From Mycolicibacterium fluoranthenivorans (GTDB taxonomy: Bacteria; Actinomycetota; Actinomycetes; Mycobacteriales; Mycobacteriaceae), in contig NZ_JAANOW010000001.1 in assembly GCF_011758805.1 (NCBI RefSeq), positions 248,001 through 312,000 of the forward strand: a stretch of 64,000 nucleotides of DNA, in the 5' to 3' direction. Each line of letters opens with the position of its first letter. The first letter of the stretch is position 1. Below, piece after piece: positions 8,775-18,846 of the stretch. The notes under the pieces were generated by a model. That model worked only from the letters and a program-made list of their open reading frames with translations. It had not been told where the DNA came from and searched no databases. The translations under genes were made by a program, and so were the position numbers.

Positions 8775-11516
8775 GTGGCACTGGTGGGCAGACACCGCGA
8801 GCAGCAGGCGCTCGCCGAGCTTCTGGCCGCCACGCGCCGGGGTCAAGGCGGCGTCGTCGTGTTGCGGGGTGAGGCGGGCATCGGCAAGACCGCGTTGCTG
8901 GCGAATCTGGTCGAGGGCGCGTCGGGTGTCCGTGTACTCCAGATCAGCGGCGCCGAGACGGAACTGGAGCTCGCGTACGCCGGCGTGCAGCAGTTGTGCA
9001 CGCCGGTGATGGGACTGATCGGTCGGTTGCCCGGACCGCAGGCCGACGCTTTGCAGGTGGCTTTGGGGCGCAAAGCCGGGGTCGCACCCGACCGGCTCCT
9101 GGTCGGGCTCGCGGTGTTGACGCTGTTGGGTGAGGCCGGCGCCGCCGCCCCGGTGCTCTGCGTCATCGACGACGCCCAATGGGTGGATTCCGCATCGATG
9201 CAGGCGTTGGCCTTGGTCGCTCGGCGGATCTTGGCCGACCCGGTGGCCATGGTGTTCGCCACCCGCGACTCAGGTGCCGACCAGACCTTGGCCGGTCATC
9301 CCGAGCTGGTGCTTCGGGGTCTGGCCGACCACGAGGCCCGGCTCCTGCTGGCCAGCGTGGTGCCGGGTCGGATCAACGACCGGGTGCGCGAGACGGTGCT
9401 CAGCGAGGCCGCTGGGAACCCGCTCGCGCTGTTGGAACTGCACAAAGCCCTCACGCGGGACGACTTGGCCGGCGGCTACGGGCTTCCGAACGCTACGTCG
9501 ACGCAGACGCAGATCGAGCGCACCTTCGTCCGGCAGATCGAAGGGCTGCCCGCCGACACGAGACTCCTACTGCTGGTGGCTGCTGCCGAGCCGGTGGGCC
9601 GACCGGAATGGCTCTGGGCGGCCGCCCACCGACTGGGCGTCGGCCGGGAGGCGGTCGCGGCGGCGGAGGCCGCCGGCCTGATCGTCGCGGAAGGCGGTGT
9701 TCGGTTTCGCCATCCGTTGATCCGCACAGCGAGCTATCGCAGTTCGTCGGCCTCCGCTCGACGTCGAGCACATGCTGCGTTGGCTTCGAGCATCGCCGGG
9801 TCGGCTGCCGACGACTACCGCGCCTGGCACCGGGCCCACGCCGCCGATGCACCGGACGCGCAGATCGCCGACGAACTGGAGCATTTGGCGCACCGGGCAC
9901 GGGCACGCGGCGGAATCGCCGCGGCTGCGTCGTTCCTGGAGTTCGCCGCCGGCCTGACGCCGGATCCGCCCGGGCGGGCCAGGCGTGCGCTGGATGCCGC
10001 CATGGCCAAACTTGACGCGGGCATGCCTGATCCGGCGGCTCAGTTGGTCGCCACGGCGCAAGACACCACCGACGATGAACTCGTAGTCGCCCGTTGCGAA
10101 TTGCTTCGCGCCAAGATGGCGTTCGCGGCGAGCCGCGGCGTCGATGCCCCACCACTCCTGCTGGCGGCGGCCAAGCGCATCGGGCTGCTTGATCCTCTGG
10201 AGTCGCGCAAGGCCTACCTCGGCGCCGTGATGGCTTCGATCCTCGTCGGCCGGATGTCGACCGAGCAGCACAATTCGGCGCCGGCCGTCGCCGCTGCCGC
10301 CCGTGGCGCACCACCGGCGCCACGCCCCCCGCGCGCCATCGACCTGCTCCTGGACGGCCTCGTCGTGCGCCTGACCCGTGGCTACCCACCTGCGGTGACC
10401 TTGCTGCACGACGGCATCAGTGAGTATCGGCGTGAGCTCGAGGCCGGGGCGATTGACGCCCGCTGGCACGACCTGACGTCTCGGGTCTGCCTGGATCTGT
10501 TCGACCAGGATTCCTACAACTTCCTCGTTGCACGTGAAGTCGAGGAGCTGCGCGCCGCCGGGGCGTTGACCATGCTGCCGGTGGCCCTGGTGACCTACGC
10601 CGGAATCTGTGTCACGGCAGGAAAGTTCGAGCAGGCCGCCGCAGTCCTCGAGGAGTCCGCTGCCATCATCACCGCGACCGGCGCTCCGGTGCGGCCGTTG
10701 ATCAACACCTACCTTGCCGCGTACCGCGGGCAGGAGCAGCTCTGCCGGGAGGGCGTAGACGCAACAATCAAGGAAGCGGAACGCCGCGGTGAAGGATATG
10801 ACGTCTCGGTGGCGCTGTACGCGGAGGCCGTCCTGCACAGCGGGCTGGGCAATTACCGTGCGGCACTTGACGCAGCCTCATCCGGGGCGCGATTCGACGA
10901 CCTGGGAATGTGCGGCTATCTGCTGGCAGAACTGATCGAGGCCGCGGCGCGGTGCAACGAAGACGACGCCGCGGCCGAAGCGCTGGAGCGGCTACTCGAA
11001 CGAACGAACGCCAGCGGTACTCCCACGGCCCACGGGATAGGTGCTCGCTCAACGGCATTGACGTCAAGTGGGTCGGTCGCCGACGCGGCTTACCGCGAGG
11101 CTCTCGCGCATCTGGAGCGCAGTCCCGCCGAGGTCTATCTGGCGCGCACCCACCTGATCTACGGTGAATGGCTGCGCCGGGAGAAGCGGCGCGCGGACGC
11201 GCGCGAACAACTTCGAATCGCCCATGACATGTTCACCCGAATGGGCGCGGAGGGCTTCGCCCACCGGGCACGTCGGGAACTCACGGCCACCGGCGAAACG
11301 GTGCACACCCGTGTCGCCACCGAGACCACGTCCGAGCTGACGACGCAGGAGAACCACATCGCGCGCCTGGCGCGCGATGGCTACACCAATATCGAGATCG
11401 CCGGGCAGCTGTTCATCAGCCCACGCACCGTGGAATGGCACCTGCGCAAGATCTTTGCCAAGCTCGGCGTCGCGTCGCGTCGCGAGCTGCGAACCGCGCT
11501 GCTCGACGCGCCCTGA
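8775..11516 (+). CDS. Large ATP-binding LuxR-family (LAL) transcriptional regulator
   Basis: This 913-residue regulator of the LAL (MalT/SARP-related, STAND ATPase) type starts at GTG 8775 (MALVGRHREQ). An AAA/NACHT-like ATPase comes first: Walker A GEAGIGKT at residues 32-39 and Walker B VLCVIDDAQW near 128-137. A long alpha-helical, TPR-like middle (about 350-820) follows. The C terminus is a LuxR/GerE helix-turn-helix (about 848-905; LTTQENHIARLARDG, FISPRTVEWHLRKIFAKLGV). It lies 82 bases after the SDR-like gene and before the fructose-type operon. It could control the molybdo-enzyme cluster upstream, or act elsewhere; nothing in the sequence decides. Proteins of this type usually activate promoters in response to a bound ligand. 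Confidence 0.9.
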   Translation: MALVGRHREQQALAELLAATRRGQGGVVVLRGEAGIGKTALLANLVEGASGVRVLQISGAETELELAYAGVQQLCTPVMGLIGRLPGPQADALQVALGRKAGVAPDRLLVGLAVLTLLGEAGAAAPVLCVIDDAQWVDSASMQALALVARRILADPVAMVFATRDSGADQTLAGHPELVLRGLADHEARLLLASVVPGRINDRVRETVLSEAAGNPLALLELHKALTRDDLAGGYGLPNATSTQTQIERTFVRQIEGLPADTRLLLLVAAAEPVGRPEWLWAAAHRLGVGREAVAAAEAAGLIVAEGGVRFRHPLIRTASYRSSSASARRRAHAALASSIAGSAADDYRAWHRAHAADAPDAQIADELEHLAHRARARGGIAAAASFLEFAAGLTPDPPGRARRALDAAMAKLDAGMPDPAAQLVATAQDTTDDELVVARCELLRAKMAFAASRGVDAPPLLLAAAKRIGLLDPLESRKAYLGAVMASILVGRMSTEQHNSAPAVAAAARGAPPAPRPPRAIDLLLDGLVVRLTRGYPPAVTLLHDGISEYRRELEAGAIDARWHDLTSRVCLDLFDQDSYNFLVAREVEELRAAGALTMLPVALVTYAGICVTAGKFEQAAAVLEESAAIITATGAPVRPLINTYLAAYRGQEQLCREGVDATIKEAERRGEGYDVSVALYAEAVLHSGLGNYRAALDAASSGARFDDLGMCGYLLAELIEAAARCNEDDAAAEALERLLERTNASGTPTAHGIGARSTALTSSGSVADAAYREALAHLERSPAEVYLARTHLIYGEWLRREKRRADAREQLRIAHDMFTRMGAEGFAHRARRELTATGETVHTRVATETTSELTTQENHIARLARDGYTNIEIAGQLFISPRTVEWHLRKIFAKLGVASRRELRTALLDAP

Positions 11517-11600
11517 GGTTGGTAGTGGCGCCGACCGGTGCGTCCCGGGTCAACTCACCGGGCCGCACATCGGCCGGAACCAATTCGCGAAAGCGCATGC

Positions 11601-11612
11601 GCAAGCGCTTGC
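11601..11612. promoter_or_regulatory. LacI-family operator candidate (GCAAGCGCTTGC)
   Basis: This is a perfect 12-bp palindrome with the central CG typical of LacI/GalR operators. It sits 64 bases before the start codon of the sugar-binding protein gene and partly overlaps a second palindrome, GCGCATGCGC (11593-11602). The LacI-type regulator at 16023-17021 in the same operon is the obvious ligand-responsive binder. Confidence 0.65.
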
Positions 11613-11639
11613 CTACCCCTAGGCTGCCGAAGAACGTCG

Positions 11640-11655
11640 CGTGATCGGCGTCACA
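11640..11655. promoter_or_regulatory. CRP box upstream of the fructose-type operon
   Basis: CGTGATCGGCGTCACA fits the mycobacterial CRP (Rv3676-type) consensus (C/T)GTGA-N6-TCAC(G/A) at every defined position. It lies 20 bases upstream of the start codon of the substrate-binding protein, between the LacI palindrome and the gene. A very similar site precedes the xylose-binding protein gene at 33871. Its closeness to the start codon suggests repression or a short leader, depending on where transcription begins. Confidence 0.6.
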
Positions 11656-11675
11656 TCCAGGACAAGGGGGTCCGC

Positions 11676-12674
11676 ATGTTCGACAAGCGCAACAAGGGCA
11701 CGCTCGCAGTAGGAGCGGTGCTGACGGCCGGCTCGCTGGTACTCGGACTCACCGGTTGCGGCGGATCGAGTTCGGGCAGCGTCAAGGTCGGCCTCATCAC
11801 CAAGACCGACTCGAACCCGTACTTCGTGAAGCTGCGAGAGGCCGCGAAGGCGCAGGCCGACAAGGACGGCGCCCAGCTGATCGCCCTCGCGGGTGCGTTC
11901 GACGGTGACAACGAGGGTCAGGTCGCGGCCATCGAGAACATGGTCGGCCAGGGCGTGAAGGGCATCCTGATCACCCCGAACTCCTCCACCGGGGTGCTCG
12001 ACGCGATCAAGAAGGCGCGCGACGCCGGTGTGGTGGTCATCGCACTCGACACCGCCACCGATCCCGAGGACGCCGTCGACGCCACCTTCGCCACCGACAA
12101 CAAGGCCGCGGGCGTCAGCCAGGGCAAGTGGGTCAAGGCCGCGCTCGGTAACACACCTCCCCAGGTCGTGATGCTCGATGGCACCCCGGGTGGCACCGTC
12201 GACACCTTCCGGCACGACGGGTTCCTCGAAGGCTTCGGTATCACCAACGACTCACCGGAGATCGTCGGGCGGGAGAGCACCAACGGCGACCAGACCAAGG
12301 CGCAGACCGCGATGGAGAACATCCTGCAGCGCGCCCCGGGCGCCAACGCGCTCTACACCATCAACGAGCCCGCCGCGGCCGGTGCGTACCAGGCGATCCA
12401 GTCCGCCAACCGCGCAGGCCAGATCACCATCGGGTCGATTGACGGCAGCTGCACGGGTATCGCGGACGTGAAGTCGGGGAAGATCGGCGCCACCGTGCTG
12501 CAATTCCCGGCCAAGATGGCCGAGCAGGGCGTCGACGCCGTGGTCAAGTTCGCCAAGGACGGCACCAAGCCGAGCGGTTTCAACGACACGGGCTCGCAGC
12601 TCGTCACCGACAAGCCGGTTCCCGGACTCGAGTCGAAGGACACCGCCTGGGGCGAGAAGAACTGCTGGGGCTGA
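11676..12674 (+). CDS. frcB: Sugar ABC transporter substrate-binding lipoprotein, fructose/ribose type
   Basis: This 332-residue periplasmic-binding-protein-like lipoprotein captures a sugar outside the membrane for the ABC importer encoded next. Start ATG 11676 follows an AAGGGGG ribosome site. A signal peptide with lipobox LTGCGG (Cys near 28) is followed by a family-4 (RbsB/FrcB-like) domain beginning VKVGLITKTDSNPYFVK. That opening resembles the fructose-binding protein FrcB of rhizobia as I remember it, which is why fructose is preferred; ribose or another hexose remains possible. The permease gene begins nine bases later. LacI-type and CRP-type sites lie just upstream. Confidence 0.85.
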   Translation: MFDKRNKGTLAVGAVLTAGSLVLGLTGCGGSSSGSVKVGLITKTDSNPYFVKLREAAKAQADKDGAQLIALAGAFDGDNEGQVAAIENMVGQGVKGILITPNSSTGVLDAIKKARDAGVVVIALDTATDPEDAVDATFATDNKAAGVSQGKWVKAALGNTPPQVVMLDGTPGGTVDTFRHDGFLEGFGITNDSPEIVGRESTNGDQTKAQTAMENILQRAPGANALYTINEPAAAGAYQAIQSANRAGQITIGSIDGSCTGIADVKSGKIGATVLQFPAKMAEQGVDAVVKFAKDGTKPSGFNDTGSQLVTDKPVPGLESKDTAWGEKNCWG

Positions 12675-12682
12675 GCCGAGTC

Positions 12683-13690
12683 ATGACCACCGGCGCACCT
12701 GCGACAGCATCAGCGACGGCAAAGCCCTCGGTATCGAGCCGGTTCAACGCGGCAAGCATCCTGCGTGAACCATTGCTCGGTCCGCTGGTGGCGCTGGTCA
12801 TCGCGATCATCATCTTCAGCGCGGTCTCGGATTCGTTCCTCAACCCGCAGAACGTCTCGCTGATCCTGCAACAGTCCGTGGTGGTCGGCATTCTGGCCGT
12901 GGGCCAGACGCTGATCATCCTCACCTCCGGTATCGATCTATCGATCGGCGCGGTCGCCGTTTTCGGCACCATCGTGATGGCCCAAACTGCCGGCGCGGCA
13001 GGACCGGTCGTGGCGCTGGGGTCGACGTTATTGGTGTGCATGGTGTTCGGGGCGCTCAACGGCGGGCTCGTCACGGTGCTACGCCTGCCGCCGTTCATCG
13101 TCACGCTGGGCACGTTCACCGCGATCCTGGCGGGCACCCGGCTGCTCGCGGGTTCGCAGACCTACCGCGTGCCGCAGGGACCGTTGACGTTCCTCGGCAC
13201 GTCCTTCCGGATCGGATCGTTCTCCACCACCTACGGCGTGCTGGCGATGCTCCTGGTCTACCTCGCCATGGGGTACGCACTGTCCCAAACCGCTTGGGGG
13301 AAACACATCTACGCCGTCGGCGGTAACCCGCAGGCGTCGAATCTGTCCGGAATCAAGTCCGGGCGGGTGCTGTTCTCGGTCTACCTCACCACGGGCGTGA
13401 TCGCCGCCATCGCCGCGTGGGCGGCCCTGGGCCGCATCCCGAATGCCGACCCGAACGCGTACCAGAACGCCAACCTCGAGACGATCACCGCGGTGGTCAT
13501 CGGTGGCACCAGCCTGTTCGGTGGGCGCGGCGGGGTCGGCGGAACACTGGTGGGCACGTTGATCGTCGGTGTGCTGCGCAACGGTCTCACCCAGGCCGGC
13601 GTCGACAATCTGTACCAGAACATCGCGACCGGAATCCTCGTGATCGTCGCGGTGGCAGTGGATCAATTCGCGCGCAGGAGATCACAATGA
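12683..13690 (+). CDS. frcC: Sugar ABC transporter permease, RbsC/FrcC type
   Basis: This 335-residue inner-membrane permease of the BPD_transp_2 family (ribose/fructose/xylose importers) has about eight to ten hydrophobic segments. Family landmarks include LTSGIDLSIGA (about 80-90), NGGLVTVLRLPPFIVTLGT (about 117-135), IYAVGGNPQAS (about 210) and GGTSLFGGRGGVGGTLVGT near 275. It probably forms a homodimeric channel with the ATPase encoded next; the two genes overlap as ATGA at 13687-13690. Start ATG 12683 is nine bases beyond the stop of the binding-protein gene. Confidence 0.92.
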   Translation: MTTGAPATASATAKPSVSSRFNAASILREPLLGPLVALVIAIIIFSAVSDSFLNPQNVSLILQQSVVVGILAVGQTLIILTSGIDLSIGAVAVFGTIVMAQTAGAAGPVVALGSTLLVCMVFGALNGGLVTVLRLPPFIVTLGTFTAILAGTRLLAGSQTYRVPQGPLTFLGTSFRIGSFSTTYGVLAMLLVYLAMGYALSQTAWGKHIYAVGGNPQASNLSGIKSGRVLFSVYLTTGVIAAIAAWAALGRIPNADPNAYQNANLETITAVVIGGTSLFGGRGGVGGTLVGTLIVGVLRNGLTQAGVDNLYQNIATGILVIVAVAVDQFARRRSQ

Positions 13691-14481
13691 CCCCTCAGGC
13701 GACAGGCGCACCCGTCCTCGAAGCCCGCCGTCTCGTCAAGAAGTACGGCAACGTCACCGCCATCAACGGCGCCGACTTCGAGCTGCGCGCGGGCGAGGTG
13801 CTCGCGGTGATCGGTGACAACGGTGCCGGGAAGTCCAGTTTGATCAAGGCCCTGGCGGGCGCGGTGATACCGGATTCGGGCGAGATCCTGATGAACGGAA
13901 CACCGGTGTCGTTCAAGAGCACCCGAGACGCCAGAGCGGCCGGAATCGAGACGGTGTACCAGGATCTCGCGGTGGTGCCGGCCCTGGACATCGCGTCGAA
14001 TCTGTACCTCGGACGCGAGGTCCGGCGAAAGGGCATCGCGGGCAGCCTGTTCCGTCGCCTGGACATGCCGAGAATGCGTCAGGAGGCATCCCAGCACCTG
14101 GCGGATCTGAAGATCGGCATCAAGTCCGTGAACCAGGCCGTCGAGACGTTGTCCGGGGGTCAGCGCCAGGGCGTCGCGGTGGCGCGCGCGGCGGCCTTCG
14201 GCCGCGGGGTGATCATCATGGACGAGCCGACCGCCGCGCTCGGGGTTCGGGAGTCCGGACAGGTCATCGACCTGATCAAGTCGATCCGCGACCGCGGTAT
14301 CCCCGTGGTGCTCATCAGCCACGACATGCCGCACGTGTTCGAGGTGTCCGACCGCATCCACATCCACCGGCTCGGGCAACGTGCCGGCGTCGTCGATCCG
14401 AAGAAGCGCTCGATGTCCGAGGTGGTCGCGCTCATGACCGGTGCAGAGGAGCCCACCGATGAGGAACGCGCCGGACTCTGA
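13687..14481 (+). CDS. frcA: Sugar ABC transporter ATP-binding protein, single domain (FrcA-like)
   Basis: This 264-residue ATPase energises the importer. It has Walker A GDNGAGKSS near 43-50, signature LSGGQRQGVAVA near 156-167, Walker B VIIMDEPTAALG near 175-186 and the switch histidine in LISHDM. It is a single nucleotide-binding domain, as in FrcA, and not the tandem RbsA form, which supports a fructose-type importer. The open frame extends upstream to 13417 inside the permease gene, but ATG 13687 is fixed by the ATGA overlap. The PfkB kinase start (14459) lies inside its 3' end. Confidence 0.9.
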   Translation: MTPQATGAPVLEARRLVKKYGNVTAINGADFELRAGEVLAVIGDNGAGKSSLIKALAGAVIPDSGEILMNGTPVSFKSTRDARAAGIETVYQDLAVVPALDIASNLYLGREVRRKGIAGSLFRRLDMPRMRQEASQHLADLKIGIKSVNQAVETLSGGQRQGVAVARAAAFGRGVIIMDEPTAALGVRESGQVIDLIKSIRDRGIPVVLISHDMPHVFEVSDRIHIHRLGQRAGVVDPKKRSMSEVVALMTGAEEPTDEERAGL

Positions 14482-15379
14482 GGGGGCGCCGGTCGGGGTC
14501 TTCGTCGGACTGGCGACCCTCGACGTGATCCACCGGATCGGAGCAGCCCCTGCGGTCAACCAGAAGATCACCTCCACCGCGCAGTTCGTCGCTGCGGGTG
14601 GACCAGCCGCGAACGCCGCCGTCACCTTCGCGGCGCTGGGCGGCCGCGCGATCCTGGTGACCGCGCTCGGCGAGGATCCCGTCGCCGATGTGATCCGAGC
14701 CGATCTCGCGGCGTACGGCGTGCGGGTCGTCGACGCGGCGACCGGTACCAGCCGGGCGGTGCCCGTGTCATCGGTGGCGGTCGTCGAATCGACGGGTGAC
14801 CGGTCGGTGGTCTCACTCGACGCGGTCACCTCCGACGCGTCACCACCGCCAGGCCTGGGTGAGCTGCTGGCAGACGCCGACGTGGTGCTCGTCGATGGCC
14901 ACCACCCACTGATCGCCCGGGCTGCCGCGGAATTCGCGGCGGCCCGGGGCGTCACCCTCGTCGTGGACGCCGGCCGATGGAAACCGGTGATGGGTGAGCT
15001 GGTCAGCTACGCGACGGACATGGTGTGCTCGGACGACTTCCGGATGCCGGGCGCCGACGACCCCGCGTCCACCGCAGCGGCGTTGGTGCGCAGCGGTGTT
15101 CGCACCGTCGTCACCACGCACGGCGGCGAACCCGTGCAGTGGTGGTCCGCCGGCGAGCGCGGGTCCGTGCCGGTGGAACCGGTGGTGGTGGTCGACACAC
15201 TCGGTGCCGGCGATGTCTTCCATGGTGCATATTCGTACTTCTCGACCCAGAGCGGGCGCGGCGTGGCCGAGCGCATCGATCGCTCGGCTCGGGTGGCCGC
15301 TCTCCGGTGTTCGGTCATCGGACCACGGGCGTGGCTGAGCGAACTCCCCACCCAGCAGACTCGAAAGCGAGAACGGTGA
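14459..15379 (+). CDS. PfkB-family carbohydrate kinase
   Basis: This 306-residue ribokinase/fructokinase-family enzyme probably phosphorylates the sugar imported by the adjacent transporter. Start ATG 14459 is chosen because AGAGGAG stands eight bases ahead; GTG 14441 is a less likely alternative. The PfkB signature near the C terminus reads VVDTLGAGDVFHGAYS (about 242-257) and includes the anion-hole GAGD and the catalytic Asp. An N-terminal glycine-rich AAGGPAANAA segment near residue 43 is the first PfkB signature. It overlaps the ATPase gene by 23 bases and the next kinase gene by four (GTGA). Whether it acts on free fructose, fructose 1-phosphate or fructose 6-phosphate cannot be read from the sequence. 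Confidence 0.88.
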   Translation: MRNAPDSEGAPVGVFVGLATLDVIHRIGAAPAVNQKITSTAQFVAAGGPAANAAVTFAALGGRAILVTALGEDPVADVIRADLAAYGVRVVDAATGTSRAVPVSSVAVVESTGDRSVVSLDAVTSDASPPPGLGELLADADVVLVDGHHPLIARAAAEFAAARGVTLVVDAGRWKPVMGELVSYATDMVCSDDFRMPGADDPASTAAALVRSGVRTVVTTHGGEPVQWWSAGERGSVPVEPVVVVDTLGAGDVFHGAYSYFSTQSGRGVAERIDRSARVAALRCSVIGPRAWLSELPTQQTRKRER

Positions 15380-16026
15380 CCATCGAGCGAGACGTACAGG
15401 ACGCCACGTTGGAGGAGCTCGTCGAGTGGGCCACGGCCCTCGTCGTTCCGGGCGAGCGCCGCATTCTCGGCCTGACCGGCGCCCCCGGAGCCGGGAAGTC
15501 CACCGTCGCCGAACGTCTCGTCACCGCGCTGGGCCCGGACACCGCCGTGCTGGTCCCCATGGACGGTTTTCATCTGGCCAACGAAGTGCTGATCGACCTG
15601 GGCCGTCGGGACCGTAAGGGTGCGCACGACACCTTCGACGACGACGGGTATGCCCGGTTGATCGCCGCCCTTCGGGCGCAGCGCGCCGACGACGCGATCG
15701 TGTACGCGCCCCGGTTCCGGCGCGAACTCGAAGAGTCGATCGGCTCGTCCATTCCGGTCCCGCCCACGGTGCCCCTGGTCGTCACCGAGGGCAACTACCT
15801 CCTGCTGGAATGCGACGCGTGGCCCGCGGCGCGAGCCTGCCTCGACGAGGTCTGGTTCCTGGCCCCCGACACCGACGTTCGTCACGCCCGGCTGGTCCGC
15901 CGACACGAGGCGCACGGCAAGTCCCCGGAGGACGCGGCGTTCTGGGCGTTCGGGTCCGACGAACGCAACGCCCAACTGATCGAGTCGACCTCAGGTCGCG
16001 CCGACCGAATCGTGCGTCTCCGGTGA
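15376..16026 (+). CDS. P-loop nucleoside/sugar kinase-like protein (PRK/uridine kinase fold)
   Basis: This 216-residue P-loop kinase has Walker A GAPGAGKST (about 34-42), the substrate segment VPMDGFHLAN (about 61-70) typical of the phosphoribulokinase/uridine kinase/pantothenate kinase superfamily, and TEGNYLLLE (about 137-145). GTG 15376 is chosen as the start because it overlaps the PfkB stop (GTGA) and gives family length. It is the second kinase in the sugar operon. In rhizobial frc operons, as I recall, a kinase gene frcK follows the transporter; I do not claim this is its ortholog. A sequential phosphorylation giving a bisphosphate for the aldolase is attractive but unproven. Confidence 0.82.
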   Translation: MTIERDVQDATLEELVEWATALVVPGERRILGLTGAPGAGKSTVAERLVTALGPDTAVLVPMDGFHLANEVLIDLGRRDRKGAHDTFDDDGYARLIAALRAQRADDAIVYAPRFRRELEESIGSSIPVPPTVPLVVTEGNYLLLECDAWPAARACLDEVWFLAPDTDVRHARLVRRHEAHGKSPEDAAFWAFGSDERNAQLIESTSGRADRIVRLR

Positions 16027-17021
16027 CCACGATGGGCGATGTCGCCCGTATCGCCGGCGTCTCGGCCTCGACTGTCTCGCACGTGCTCAACGGCACCCGC
16101 AAGGTCGACACGGCAACGCGGTTGCGCGTCGAGGCGGCCATCGAGCAGACCGGCTACCGCCGCAACGTGGTGGCGCGAGCACTGGCGGCCGGCCGCACGC
16201 ACACGGTCGGGCTGTCGATCTCCGCGTTGACCAACCCGTACTTCGGGAGTCTGGTGCACGCGGTGGAACGTGCGCTCTCCGATGCCGGGTACGTCCTGAT
16301 CGTCGGAGATTCCCACGACGACGTCGACTCGGAGCGACGTGTCACCGACTCGCTGCTGGACCGGCAGGTCGACGGGATGATCGTGGCGCCGGCGGCCGGC
16401 TCGGAGCGGGTCACCCTCCCGCAGGTCACCCGCACGGGAACCCCACTGGTCCTGATCGATCGCTGTGTCGACATCGCCTGCGATCAGGTCGGTCCGGAGA
16501 ACTTCTCCTCGGCGCAGTCGCTGACCGAGCACCTGCTCGACCTCGGACACCGGCGGATCGGCGTCGTACGCGGCCTGGCCGGGATCTCGTCGACCACCGA
16601 GCGGTTCGACGGCTACACCGCGGCCCTCGCCGAGCGCGGTATCACGGTCGACGCCGATCTGGTGGTGGACGGCCAGTCCAGCACGGACGTGGCGGAACGC
16701 GAGGTCTGCGAGCTGATGTCGCGCGCGGACCGGCCCACCGCGCTGGTGTCCCTGAACAACGCCATGACCATCGGCACACTCAAAGCGGTGCGCAGCCTCG
16801 GCTTGTCCATCCCGTCCGACGTGGCACTGGTCTGCTACGACGACTTCGAATGGTCGGATCTCTTCGAGCCCAAGCTCACGGCGGCGGCGCAGGACGTCGA
16901 GACGATCGGCGCCACCGCGGTGGAACTGCTGCTGCGCCGGATACGAGGGCACGATGCCGAGCCGCAACGGATACGGGTGCCGACGACGTTTCACCATCGC
17001 CATTCGTGCGGCTGCGCGTGA
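16023..17021 (+). CDS. LacI-family transcriptional regulator of the sugar operon
   Basis: This 332-residue LacI/GalR repressor has an N-terminal helix-turn-helix and hinge (about 1-60; MGDVARIAGVSASTVSHVLN) followed by a periplasmic-binding-protein-like effector domain. Start GTG 16023 overlaps the kinase stop; ATG 16032 is an equally good start. It is carried inside the operon it probably controls. The perfect palindrome GCAAGCGCTTGC at 11601 is its likely operator, with the effector being the imported sugar or a phosphorylated intermediate. The C terminus ends HHRHSCGCA, a common feature of this family. Confidence 0.92.
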   Translation: MTTMGDVARIAGVSASTVSHVLNGTRKVDTATRLRVEAAIEQTGYRRNVVARALAAGRTHTVGLSISALTNPYFGSLVHAVERALSDAGYVLIVGDSHDDVDSERRVTDSLLDRQVDGMIVAPAAGSERVTLPQVTRTGTPLVLIDRCVDIACDQVGPENFSSAQSLTEHLLDLGHRRIGVVRGLAGISSTTERFDGYTAALAERGITVDADLVVDGQSSTDVAEREVCELMSRADRPTALVSLNNAMTIGTLKAVRSLGLSIPSDVALVCYDDFEWSDLFEPKLTAAAQDVETIGATAVELLLRRIRGHDAEPQRIRVPTTFHHRHSCGCA

Positions 17022-17055
17022 TACCCAACCCCGCCCTCTTGACAGGACCCCCACC

Positions 17056-18078
<1,023 letters not shown>

Positions 18079-18105
18079 TCGATCACGTGGAAGGCTGGAG
18101 CCACT

Positions 18106-18807
18106 ATGAATCAGGACTGGGAGTCGCTCGCGACGGGCGTCTACCGCTGCCGGCTCCAGTTTCTTGACGTCACCGTGGGGTTGGTCTTGGGCGACGACGG
18201 TGCGTTGCTGATCGACAGCGGAACCACGTTCGAGGAAGCCCGCTCGATCGAGGCCGATGTGCGCCGTTTCGACCAGCGCGGAGTACGCCATCTGGTGCTC
18301 ACGCATGACCATTTCGACCATATCCTCGGCTCCGCGGTATTCGCCGAGGCCGCCGTTCACGCCATGCCGGCCGTCGCCGAAACGATGTTGCACCGCACCG
18401 ACTACCTGCGGTCACACGCCCTCGAATATGGTGCCGCGGAGGCGGATATCGACGCGGTGATCGCGGCGGTACGCATTCCGGAGCACCTCTGTGCGCAGGC
18501 CTCGATCGAGCTCGGCGACCGCACCGTCGAGGTTGAGCATCCTGGGATCGGCCACACTGACCATGACCTGGTCGTGCGGGTGCCGCCGCTGCACGCTACC
18601 GACCCGACAGTGCTGTTCTGCGGCGACCTGGTCGAGGAGTCCGGCGATCCCTCGGTGACATCCGGGTCCGATGTGACCCAGTGGGCGCTGACGTTGGACC
18701 GGGTCCTGGAAATCGGCGGACCCGGCGCCGTTTACGTGCCGGGGCACGGTGCCGTCGTCGATGCGGAGTTCGTTCGGCGCCAGCAGCAGTGGTTACGTGC
18801 GCGGTGA
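18106..18807 (+). CDS. MBL-fold metallo-hydrolase
   Basis: This 233-residue metallo-beta-lactamase-fold hydrolase has the dinuclear metal motif THDHFDH at residues 66-72, a further ligand in HPGIGHTDHD (about 145-154), an aspartate in FCGDLVE near 168 and a histidine in VPGHGAVV near 207. It begins 27 bases after the aldolase gene and may be co-transcribed with it, although nothing links it to sugar use. Its substrate is unknown; thioesters, lactones and glyoxalase-II-type substrates are common in this fold. Confidence 0.88.
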   Translation: MNQDWESLATGVYRCRLQFLDVTVGLVLGDDGALLIDSGTTFEEARSIEADVRRFDQRGVRHLVLTHDHFDHILGSAVFAEAAVHAMPAVAETMLHRTDYLRSHALEYGAAEADIDAVIAAVRIPEHLCAQASIELGDRTVEVEHPGIGHTDHDLVVRVPPLHATDPTVLFCGDLVEESGDPSVTSGSDVTQWALTLDRVLEIGGPGAVYVPGHGAVVDAEFVRRQQQWLRAR

Positions 18808-18846
18808 GCCAACTCCACCGTGAGCAGACCCAAGCGACACCAGGCT

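Noticed and set aside
9567..10838. Long minus-strand open frame inside the LuxR-type gene
   Set aside because: The opposite strand encodes a complete LAL regulator with Walker and helix-turn-helix motifs; the antisense frame is a GC-rich shadow.
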